Source: Gp13-AA77 sp036521995 (lineage in GTDB: Bacteria; Acidobacteriota; Terriglobia; UBA7540). Taken from it: a DNA stretch of 11,977 bases. Positions 1 to 6,093 of the stretch are shown here, one piece after another. The translations under genes were made by a program, and so were the position numbers. How positions within the stretch are numbered: position 1 is the stretch's first letter; every line of letters begins with the position of its first letter. The notes beneath the pieces were generated by a model. That model saw only the letters and a program-made list of their open reading frames with translations, did not search any database and had not been told where the DNA came from. Location of the stretch: positions 1 through 11,977 of the forward strand of contig DATDGR010000234.1 in assembly GCA_036521995.1 (NCBI GenBank), read 5' to 3'.

Positions 1-371
1 GTGTTGGCGTCCAGCAGCGAGGCGCGACCCCTGATATACTCCACGTGGCGTTGCTTCGAGATCTGGCCGAGGCCGCCGGTTAGTTTGCCGACCACTTCCT
101 CTTTCCAGGTCCGGAGCCGGTTGACATCGATTTTGGGCGTCTGAAATTCGATGCCAAAGTGGGCGGCCTCGTGCGCCTCGGTCAGCACCCGGGCGGCATG
201 GAGCAGCGCCTTGGAGGGAATGCAGCCTCGGTAAAGGCAGACCCCGCCTGGATTCACCTCTTCGTCCACCAGGGCGACCTTCATGCCGAGATCGGCCGCC
301 AGAAAGGCGGCGGCGTAACCGCCAGGACCGCCACCGATCACAACCAGTTGGGTATTCGATAAGTCAGGCAT
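1..371 (-). CDS. lpdA: Dihydrolipoyl dehydrogenase (E3), N-terminal part, cut by window edge
   Basis: E3 is the FAD flavoenzyme that reoxidises dihydrolipoyl groups of 2-oxoacid dehydrogenase E2 subunits and passes electrons to NAD+. Translating the minus strand from the ATG at 371-369 gives about 123 residues. They open with a strand and the dinucleotide-binding loop VVIGGGPGGYAAA (residues ~10-22), which binds the FAD ADP moiety. The redox-disulfide motif GGVCLYRGCIPSKALL follows at ~42-57, with its two cysteines four residues apart (CLYRGC). This pair and the IPSK tail are diagnostic of the family. The C-terminal NAD and interface domains lie outside the window. It sits downstream of aceE and E2 on the same strand but 788 bp away, so it may have its own promoter. 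Because no E3 gene adjoins sucAB, it probably serves both complexes (inference). The ribosome-binding site is weak. Other flavin disulfide reductases share the fold, but this motif and context favour E3. Confidence 0.95.
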   Translation of the reverse strand, partial: MPDLSNTQLVVIGGGPGGYAAAFLAADLGMKVALVDEEVNPGGVCLYRGCIPSKALLHAARVLTEAHEAAHFGIEFQTPKIDVNRLRTWKEEVVGKLTGGLGQISKQRHVEYIRGRASLLDAN

Positions 372-402
372 AGGTTTCAGAACGCTTCAGGCACGCTTTG
401 TC

Positions 403-602
403 GGGTTCGTTTTTGGGTTCGTTTCGGGTTCGTTTTGGATTTGTTTGCTTCGCCATCACAAGGCCTTACTGATTCTAAATGACTTGCTTCGCTAGCCAGC
501 GCGCTCAGTCGGGTTCGATTGGGTTCGTTTTGTACTCGTCTGCTAACGCCGTTTATTCGATCTATCTCTAAGTAAGTATTGTTGTTGATTGGTTTGGGTT
601 CG
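403..602. repeat. Six interspersed GGGTTCG heptamers upstream of lpdA
   Basis: The heptamer GGGTTCG occurs at 403-409, 415-421, 426-432, 511-517, 521-527 and 596-602, usually followed by TTT or ATT. Copies within each cluster start 10-12 bp apart. Read on the minus strand, the lpdA sense strand, the unit is AACGAACCC. A minus-strand frame runs through it (607-377, TTG start, 76 codons) and ends 5 nt before the lpdA ATG. Its product is an N/K/R/T-rich string produced by the repeat itself and has no recognisable domain, so I do not call it a gene. A seventh copy lies at 5865-5871 in the aceE leader. I recall similar CGAACCC-rich spacers in Acidobacteriota genomes, but this is memory and was not searched. 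Confidence 0.6.
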
Positions 603-699
603 CTCAAAATTTTAATATCGCCTTGATTTCTAAAATATCTAGTCTAACTTTAATATCGTCATATTATTACAGTTTTGGGGTCTAAAAGGGTCTATATAT
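603..699. other. AT-rich intergenic segment with a direct repeat
   Basis: Base composition changes abruptly to AT-rich here, inside an otherwise strongly GC-rich window. A 10-bp direct repeat, TTTAATATCG, occurs at 611-620 and 649-658. A TATATAT run lies at 692-698, next to the C/G palindrome. The segment is about 230-330 bp upstream of lpdA and could hold its promoter, but I could not choose a convincing -35/-10 pair on the minus strand. No protein-coding frame in it looks real. Possible explanations are a promoter or UP-element region, or part of an inserted repeat element. Confidence 0.45.
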
Positions 700-719
700 G
701 ATCCCCCCCGGGGGGGGTC
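700..719. repeat. C7G8 palindrome at a composition boundary
   Basis: Seven C (703-709) are followed directly by eight G (710-717). The flanks GAT (700-702) and TC (718-719) extend the dyad to about 10 bp per side with one T:G pair, and there is no loop. It marks the exact switch from the AT-rich segment on the left to GC-rich sequence on the right, as expected for an element end or a recombination scar. Long C and G runs are also a typical place for sequencing or assembly length errors. Confidence 0.55.
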
Positions 720-990
720 CTCGGAAACGCCGTCGGCGCCAGCGGCAGGGCGGGCCACGGGGGACGATGCCGACACACCCGGGCCGGGACCAACGCCCAC
801 CGCCACGGAGCAAACGGGACGAATTGAAGTTGTCGCTGCATCGTGGCGCGAGCATGACCTCACTGACCGCTTCGTTCATAACCTCGGCGATGACTTCAAC
901 GGCGGCAAACGAGGCCCCTCGGGCTGGCATTGTCTGGCCGACGGCCCTCCGCTGTTTCACGCACTCATGAAATCCCAGACCTTCGATTCA
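720..990. other. GC-rich stretch without a convincing gene
   Basis: Between the C7G8 palindrome and the dyad at 991, overlapping open frames run on both strands (minus 960-682 and 863-639, plus 698-970). None shows a recognisable domain. Each runs out through the C7G8 palindrome or the AT-rich segment, and the longest products are R/P/G-rich, as random GC-rich frames are. One minus-strand part (about 910-845) reads as a short hydrophobic/acidic helix-like stretch and could be a relic of a small gene driven from the promoter at 1011-1039. That is speculative. Confidence 0.35.
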
Positions 991-1021
991 GTAACGATAA
1001 CTATGCTCATGTTATAGTTAC
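991..1021. promoter_or_regulatory. Operator-like dyad over a promoter -10
   Basis: An 11-bp inverted repeat with a single mismatch, GTAACGATAAC (991-1001) and GTTATAGTTAC (1011-1021), surrounds a 9-nt centre. The right arm contains the -10 hexamer of the minus-strand promoter described separately. Its size, spacing and position suit the binding site of a dimeric helix-turn-helix repressor. The regulator is unknown, and no regulator gene is present in the window. Confidence 0.45.
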
Positions 1022-1039
1022 CTGAACAGTATCTATCAA
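1011..1039 (-). promoter_or_regulatory. Sigma70-type promoter, TTGATA-17-TATAAC
   Basis: On the minus strand, TTGATA (plus 1034-1039) and TATAAC (plus 1011-1016) are separated by exactly 17 bp, close to the consensus for the housekeeping sigma factor. It points toward lpdA but lies about 640 bp upstream, with no convincing gene directly downstream. The first ATG after the -10 (plus 1010-1008) would precede the transcription start and opens only 17 codons. It may give lpdA a long leader, drive a small RNA, or be left over from a lost gene. Confidence 0.45.
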
Positions 1040-1159
1040 GCCCTCCCCATCCGTCAAGTCCAGTCACGCGCGGCGTCAAGCCCAAAACCACCGGCCGTGG
1101 AGAATCCCAGAACGGAGCGTTGCTTCAGGATTGGTGCCGTCGATCCATGATCACTTTTC

Positions 1160-2926
1160 CTAACCCTCGAACGGCACCAGGAACAGTTGCTCCAGCGCCT
1201 CGGCCACCCAGCGCAAGAACCGGGCCGCGTCCGCTCCATCGATCAGGCGATGGTCGTAGGAAAGCGACAGAGGCAGCATCAGCCGGGGCTGGAAGAGGCC
1301 ATCGATGTACACCGGCTCGAAGTTGGAGCGCGACATTCCCAGGATCGCAACTTCCGGCCAGTTGACGATGGGTGAGAAAGCGGTGCCGCCGATGCCACCG
1401 AGGTTGGTGATGGTGAAAACGCCGCCTTCCATCTCTTCAGGCGCGAGCTTCCGGTTCCGGGCCTTCTCCGCCGCGGCCGCCAGCTCCAACGAAAGCTCCA
1501 CGATGTTCTTGCGGTCCACGTCGCGGATCACCGGGACCAGCAGGCCGCGGTCCGTATCCACCGCCACCCCGATATGCCAATACCTCTTGTAGATGATCTC
1601 TTCGCGCTCGGTATCCAGGCTGGCCGCAAACTGGGGAAACATCTTCAGAGCCGAGGCGGCAACCTTGAGAGCAAAAGCTGTGACCGTGGGCTTGACGCCG
1701 CGGCCCTCGGCCTTGCGGGCGTACTCTTTGCGGAACTGCTCGAGCTTGGTGATGTCCGCCTTGTCGTGCTGGGTGACGTGCGGGACGGTGGTCCACGCCT
1801 GCGCCATGCGGGTGGCGGTGGCCCGGCGTACGGCGCGCATGGCCTCCCGCTCCACGGTTCCCCAGCGGGTGAAATCAGGCAAGGGAACCGACGGGCGCCC
1901 GGCGCGGGACGGCGCAGCGCGGCCGGTATTGAGGTCTCGAATGTAGACCTTGAGGTCCTCGAAGGAAATCCGGCCGCCAGGACCGTTCCCCGGTACCTGC
2001 GCAATATCCACGCCAAGCTCGCGCGCCATCCGGCGCACGGAAGGGGCAGCAGGAACCAGTTGCCTGGCGACGGGCTCCCCGGCTGCCCTTGGATGTGGAG
2101 TCGGCTCGGTTGATACCGGAGCCGCGCCGCCCGAGTCCGCACTGGCGCGAGGTTGCGGCGCAGCTGTAACGGCAGATGCTTTCGGAGAGGCGACTGGAGC
2201 GGGCGGCGTCTGTGCTCCCGGCGGCGCTGCAGAAGGTCCCACTTTCTCCGCCTTCTCTTCACCCCCCTCGGCCGCGCCTTCCACGGTCAGGATTAATTGC
2301 CCAACCTTGACCTTCTCCCCGGCTTTGACGTGAATCTCCTTCACCCGGCCTGCGACGGAAGACGGCACTTCGAGGGTGGCCTTGTCGGTCTCAAGCTCCA
2401 GAACCGGCTGTTCCTGGCTGATGACGTCGCCGACCGAGACCAGCACCTTCAGCAAGTCGCCCTTTTCGATGTTCTCTCCGAGCTCGGGAAGTTTGAATTC
2501 CACGGCGGGGCCGGGGGTGGCAGACGCGTCCCGCCCAGGAGGGCGCGGTGAAGAGTCGGCACTGGGTGCGGGCTCAGCCACCTTCGACACAGCCGCCGAC
2601 CCGTTCGTCGGAATCTGGGCCGCGGCAGGAGCAGGTTTGACCTCTGTGCGGGTCTCGCCGGCATCGGCCTTCGCGGCGGCGCCAGGCCCCGCTCCGTCGA
2701 CGGTCAGGATCAGTTGTCCTACCTTCACCGGCTCGCCAGCCTTGACGAGTATGGACTCGACCCTGCCTTCCACGGAAGACGGGACCTCGAGGGTTGCTTT
2801 TTCGGTATCGAGCTCGATCACCGATTGGTCTTTGGCGATAACGTCGCCGACCGAAACCAGCACCTTCACCAGGTCGCCCTTTTCGATGTTTTCCCCGAGC
2901 TCAGGCAGTCTAAATTCGGTCGACAT
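1160..2926 (-). CDS. aceF: Dihydrolipoamide acetyltransferase (pyruvate dehydrogenase E2), two lipoyl domains
   Basis: This is the core of the pyruvate dehydrogenase complex. It accepts the acetyl group from E1 on lipoyl-lysine and transfers it to CoA. The 588 residues show lipoyl domain 1 (~1-78, lipoyl-lysine K43 in DTEKA), an Ala/Pro linker, lipoyl domain 2 (~142-218, K182 in ETDKA) and a long Ala/Pro-rich linker. The peripheral-subunit-binding domain follows (~293-330, SVRRMARELGVDI..GPGGRI), then the catalytic domain (~360-588). The catalytic motif is YDHRLIDG, with H559 and D563. The ATG at 2926 is preceded by GGAG four bases upstream, which supports this start. It lies 121 bp downstream of aceE, which fixes the substrate as pyruvate rather than 2-oxoglutarate or branched-chain acids. 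The two lipoyl domains are 61/76 identical without gaps, so one is a duplication of the other. No terminator was recognised after the stop. Confidence 0.96.
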   Translation of the reverse strand: MSTEFRLPELGENIEKGDLVKVLVSVGDVIAKDQSVIELDTEKATLEVPSSVEGRVESILVKAGEPVKVGQLILTVDGAGPGAAAKADAGETRTEVKPAPAAAQIPTNGSAAVSKVAEPAPSADSSPRPPGRDASATPGPAVEFKLPELGENIEKGDLLKVLVSVGDVISQEQPVLELETDKATLEVPSSVAGRVKEIHVKAGEKVKVGQLILTVEGAAEGGEEKAEKVGPSAAPPGAQTPPAPVASPKASAVTAAPQPRASADSGGAAPVSTEPTPHPRAAGEPVARQLVPAAPSVRRMARELGVDIAQVPGNGPGGRISFEDLKVYIRDLNTGRAAPSRAGRPSVPLPDFTRWGTVEREAMRAVRRATATRMAQAWTTVPHVTQHDKADITKLEQFRKEYARKAEGRGVKPTVTAFALKVAASALKMFPQFAASLDTEREEIIYKRYWHIGVAVDTDRGLLVPVIRDVDRKNIVELSLELAAAAEKARNRKLAPEEMEGGVFTITNLGGIGGTAFSPIVNWPEVAILGMSRSNFEPVYIDGLFQPRLMLPLSLSYDHRLIDGADAARFLRWVAEALEQLFLVPFEG

Positions 2927-2939
2927 GAATCTCCAAGAG

Positions 2940-3047
2940 CAGTGGTTAGTGCCTAGTGGCTGTGATTAGACGTTGCGGTCACGCCGCCCTTCTGTGTGGG
3001 ACGTCTATGGCCCTCCGGCGGGTACAGCCACTAACCACTAACCACTG
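2940..3047. repeat. Long inverted repeat in the aceE-E2 intercistronic gap
   Basis: Two 24-nt arms (2940-2963 and 3024-3047) are reverse complements apart from two adjacent mismatches. A second perfect 7-bp pair is nested inside (2967-2973 TAGACGT with 3001-3007 ACGTCTA). The right arm is built from GGTTAGT-type units (minus strand GTGGTTAGTG). The outer end abuts the aceE stop codon, and the structure ends 13 bp before the E2 start codon. In the aceE-E2 transcript it would fold into a large stem loop. It could affect mRNA processing or the E1:E2 ratio, or be a dispersed extragenic palindrome. There is no T-tract, so it is not an evident terminator. Confidence 0.7.
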
Positions 3048-5732
3048 TTATGTAGTTGCCGGGTTCGCCTTCTCCGGATTAATCTCCAGCTCCTTGATTG
3101 CCCCCTCCACCACCTTGGGCTGTATCTTTTCTTCCCGGGCAAGAGCGGCAAGCGTAGCCAGCGTGATGAAGCGGGAATCGACTTCAAAGAAATCGCGCAG
3201 GGCCGCGCGGCCCTCGCTGCGGCCGAAGCCGTCGGTGCCGAGAGAGGTCAGCGGCCCCGGGCACCAGCGCGAAATGGAGTCGGGAAGCGCCTTGACGTAA
3301 TCGCTGGCCGCTACCAGCACGCCCGGCGCTTCGGCCAAGCAGGAGGCAACGTATGGCACCCTTGGTTCAGCGGTGGGATGCAGCATGTTCCAGCGCTCGG
3401 CATCATGACCGTCGCGGTAGAGCTCCTTGTAGCTGGTCACGCTCCACACATCCGCCGCCACCCCGTAGCGTTCCTCAAGCGTGGCCTGCGCCTTGAGAGC
3501 CTCGTTCAGAATGGACCCGCTGCCAAGCAACTGCGCCCGCAGCTTGGCCTTCTTGTTGTCCGAGCTCTTGCAGCGGTACAGGCCTCTGAGAATGCCTTCC
3601 TGAACTCCAGGCTCACCCGGCATGGGCGGTTGCGCGTAAGATTCGTTCATCAGCGTAAGGTAGTAGAAGATGCTTTCGCCCTGGTGATACATGCGCCGGA
3701 TGCCGTCGCGGATGATCACCGCGATCTCATAGGCAAAGGCGGGATCGTACGCCAGCAGATTGGGGACCGGGTAGGCAAGCAGGTGGCTGTTGCCGTCCTG
3801 ATGTTGCAACCCTTCGCCGGCCAGGGTGGTCCGTCCGGCCGTGCCGCCCAGCAGGAATCCCCGGCAGCGCGAGTCCGCCGCCGCCCAGATCAGGTCGCCC
3901 ACGCGCTGGAAGCCGAACATAGAGTAAAAAATGAAAAAGGGTATGGTGTTCACGCCGTGGGTGGCGTAAGCGGTGCCGGCGGCAATGAAGGATGACATGC
4001 TGCCGGCCTCGGTGATGCCCTCTTCCAGAATCTGGCCGTCCGTGGCCTCCTTATAGTAAAGCAGTGTATCGCGGTCGACGGGTTCATAGAGCTGGCCGGC
4101 ATGGGAATAGATGCCAACCTCGCGAAACAGCGACTCCATCCCGAAGGTGCGGGCCTCATCCGGAATGATAGGCACGATGAGCTTGCCCACTTTCGGGTCA
4201 CGCAGCAGCTTGGCCAGCAGCCGGACAAAGGCCATGGTGGTGGAGACTTCGCGGTTGTCGGTGCCCTTATACAGTTCGTCAAACAGCGTCTCGGGCAGGA
4301 CCTCCAGCGGCTCCGCGCGCACCATGCGGCTCGGCACGTAGCCTCCGAGCTCCTGGCGGCGCTGCTTCAGGTAGGCGATCTCGGGGCTGGAATCGTCAGG
4401 CCGGTAAAAGGGAGCGCCGGTGACCTGTTCGTCCGACAAGGGGATGCCGAAACGGCTGCGGAAGAGGCGGAGCTCGGCTTCATTCAGTTTCTTCTGCTGG
4501 TGGGTGACGTTCTTTCCCTCGCCCGCTTCTCCCAGGCCATAACCCTTGATGGTGCGAGCCAGGATCACGGTGGGCGCTCCGGTGTGCTCAACAGCCGCTT
4601 TGTAGGCGGCATACACCTTAACGGGGTCGTGCCCGCCCAGCCTCAGCTTGGCAAGCTGCTCATCCGAGTAGGTCTTTACCATTTCGAGGAGCTTGGGATG
4701 GGTGCCAAAGAAGTGCTGGCGAACGTAAGCTCCGGATTCCACCGTGTACTTCTGCCGCTCGCCATCCACCACCTGGCCCATGCGCTCGGCCAGCAGCCCG
4801 TCGTGATCCTTGGCCAGCAGCGCATCCCAATCACCCCCCCAAAGGACTTTGATCACGTTCCAGCCCGCGCCGCGGAACACTCCCTCCAGCTCCTGGACAA
4901 TGTTGCCGTTGCCCCGCACCGGGCCATCCAGGCGCTGCAGGTTGCAACTGATCACGAAGATCAGATTGTCGAGCTTCTCACGGGCCGCCAGCGAAACCGC
5001 GCCCAGCGATTCTGGCTCATCCATTTCGCCGTCGCCCAGGAACGCCCACACCTTCGAGCCTGACTTCGCCTTGAGCTTTCGGTCTTCGAGATAACGCGCG
5101 AAGCGGGCCTGGTAGATGGCCATGATGGAGGTCAGACCCATGGAAACGGTGGGAAATTCCCAGAAATCCGGCATCAGCCAAGGATGCGGATAGGAGGAAA
5201 GGCCGCCGCCCGGCCGCGTCTCGCGCCGGAAGTTCTGCAGGCGTTCAACCGGCAGTCGTCCTTCCAGAAACGCCCTTGCATAGGGGCCCGGCGCGGCGTG
5301 GCCCTGCAGGAACACCACGTCGCCGTCATGGTCCTTGCCCTTGCCGCGCAGGAAATGGTTGAGAGCGACCTCGAAAAGCGTGGCTTGCGAAGCAAAGGTG
5401 GAGATGTGCCCGCCGATGCCGCTCTCCTCGCGGTTGGCGCGCACCACCATGGCCATGGCATTCCACCGGATCAGGCTCTTGATGCGGCGTTCGATCTCGC
5501 GGCTACCAGGAAAGGGCGGCTCTTGTTCGGCGGGTATCGTGTTCAGGTACGGCGTGGTGGCGCGATAGGGCAGTTGCACTCCGGCTTCGGCGGCGTGCAA
5601 CCGCAGCTTCTGCAGAATTTGCCCGGCCCGCTCCGGCCCGCCGTCCTTGTAAAGAACGTAATCGAGCGACTCCAGCCACTCCTGCGTTTCAACGTCAACT
5701 GCGGGTGTCTCCTGAAGTTCCGCCTGACTCAT
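3048..5732 (-). CDS. aceE: Pyruvate dehydrogenase E1, homodimeric AceE type
   Basis: This thiamine-diphosphate enzyme decarboxylates pyruvate and reductively acetylates the lipoyl groups of E2. From the chosen start it has 894 residues, close to E. coli AceE (887). Visible family motifs are HAAPGPYARAFLEGRL (~145), the ThDP/Mg motif from GDGEMDEPES (~233) to SCNLQRLDGP (~262), the catalytic-glutamate segment EEGITEAG (~570-577), FYSMFGFQRVGDLIWAA (~601-617) and GGTAGRTTLAGEGLQHQDG (~629-647). The residue before CN in the ThDP motif is Ser, where E. coli has Asn. The following Asn and Gln, which hold Mg, are kept. I start at 5732 (MSQAELQE) because AAAGGA lies about 8 nt upstream. An in-frame ATG at 5756 would add eight residues that are not family-like. 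It is first in the pdh gene set and diverges from sucA. Confidence 0.97.
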   Translation of the reverse strand: MSQAELQETPAVDVETQEWLESLDYVLYKDGGPERAGQILQKLRLHAAEAGVQLPYRATTPYLNTIPAEQEPPFPGSREIERRIKSLIRWNAMAMVVRANREESGIGGHISTFASQATLFEVALNHFLRGKGKDHDGDVVFLQGHAAPGPYARAFLEGRLPVERLQNFRRETRPGGGLSSYPHPWLMPDFWEFPTVSMGLTSIMAIYQARFARYLEDRKLKAKSGSKVWAFLGDGEMDEPESLGAVSLAAREKLDNLIFVISCNLQRLDGPVRGNGNIVQELEGVFRGAGWNVIKVLWGGDWDALLAKDHDGLLAERMGQVVDGERQKYTVESGAYVRQHFFGTHPKLLEMVKTYSDEQLAKLRLGGHDPVKVYAAYKAAVEHTGAPTVILARTIKGYGLGEAGEGKNVTHQQKKLNEAELRLFRSRFGIPLSDEQVTGAPFYRPDDSSPEIAYLKQRRQELGGYVPSRMVRAEPLEVLPETLFDELYKGTDNREVSTTMAFVRLLAKLLRDPKVGKLIVPIIPDEARTFGMESLFREVGIYSHAGQLYEPVDRDTLLYYKEATDGQILEEGITEAGSMSSFIAAGTAYATHGVNTIPFFIFYSMFGFQRVGDLIWAAADSRCRGFLLGGTAGRTTLAGEGLQHQDGNSHLLAYPVPNLLAYDPAFAYEIAVIIRDGIRRMYHQGESIFYYLTLMNESYAQPPMPGEPGVQEGILRGLYRCKSSDNKKAKLRAQLLGSGSILNEALKAQATLEERYGVAADVWSVTSYKELYRDGHDAERWNMLHPTAEPRVPYVASCLAEAPGVLVAASDYVKALPDSISRWCPGPLTSLGTDGFGRSEGRAALRDFFEVDSRFITLATLAALAREEKIQPKVVEGAIKELEINPEKANPATT

Positions 5733-5914
5733 GCTGTAATTCCTTTCCCAGGCCATGCACCACCCGTCTGGAAGGCTTCACTGTCCTGGCTCGGCTTCTC
5801 GCGGGCAGCGGGCGTGACCTCCAACTTGGGCGAACGGGACGAGGGGGAAGGCGTCTTCGTTTCTGGGTTCGTCCCGGGAGAGGCGATAGCGCCACGCCCA
5901 CTCACGAGGTTTAG

Positions 5915-5949
5915 GGAGCGCTGCAAGACGAATGCTTTGCAGACGCTCC
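5915..5949. promoter_or_regulatory. 12-bp dyad in the aceE/sucA divergent control region
   Basis: GGAGCGCTGCAA (5915-5926) pairs with TTGCAG (5937-5942) and CGCTCC (5944-5949) around a 10-nt centre, with one unpaired A at 5943. It lies near the middle of the 361-bp gap between the two start codons, just downstream of the candidate aceE promoter. It could be an operator shared by the pyruvate and 2-oxoglutarate dehydrogenase operons, or a hairpin at the 5' end of the aceE mRNA. No known regulator consensus was recognised. Confidence 0.5.
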
Positions 5950-5954
5950 AGTCG

Positions 5955-5963
5955 ATGATAGCA
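5955..5963 (-). promoter_or_regulatory. Candidate extended -10 promoter for aceE
   Basis: The minus strand reads TGCTATCAT, an extended -10 (TGN plus TATCAT, five of six to consensus). The -35 position 17 bp upstream (AGTCAT, plus 5978-5983) is poor, which is common for extended -10 promoters. Transcription would start near 5948, inside the dyad at 5915-5949, and give aceE a leader of roughly 215 nt. No convincing sucA promoter was found on the plus strand. TTGCAG with TAGCAT at 16-bp spacing (5937-5964) is only a weak possibility. Confidence 0.3.
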
Positions 5964-6032
5964 TTTCATTGGACTGGATGACTACGGGGTTGGACGCAAC
6001 ACCGGAGCGACTAGCCTTCAGGAGCCAGCATT

Positions 6033-6071
6033 CAGGCGGTTGGCCTGTTCGTCGTGCTAGAGCTAGACGAC
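6033..6071. promoter_or_regulatory. Two small hairpins just upstream of sucA
   Basis: CAGGC (6033-6037) pairs with GCCTG (6043-6047) across a 5-nt loop. Immediately after, GTCGT (6051-6055) pairs with ACGAC (6067-6071) enclosing CTAG and CTAG, with one bulged G. They end 22 bp before the sucA ATG, where they could act as operator half-sites or as leader structure. No Shine-Dalgarno sequence is evident before sucA, so structure here could matter for translation. The assignment is weak. Confidence 0.3.
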
Positions 6072-6093
6072 GTCTGCTGGCCGCTGACTTGTC

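Noticed and set aside
403..602. Possible CRISPR array
   Set aside because: The repeat unit is only 7-9 bp and spacing is irregular, with no 25-40 bp repeats and no cas genes.
377..607. 76-codon minus-strand frame just upstream of lpdA
   Set aside because: TTG start, and the product is generated by the GGGTTCG repeats, with no domain or convincing ribosome-binding site. Treated as repeat.
639..970. Overlapping small frames on both strands in the E2-lpdA spacer
   Set aside because: Mutually overlapping, R/P/G-rich, and running through the C7G8 palindrome. None resembles a known protein.
2940..3047. Intrinsic terminator between aceE and E2
   Set aside because: No T-tract follows the stem, and the downstream gene belongs to the same complex, so a terminator is not supported.
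5733..5756. Upstream ATG for aceE at 5756
   Set aside because: It adds eight atypical residues. The ATG at 5732 is preceded by AAAGGA at suitable spacing.
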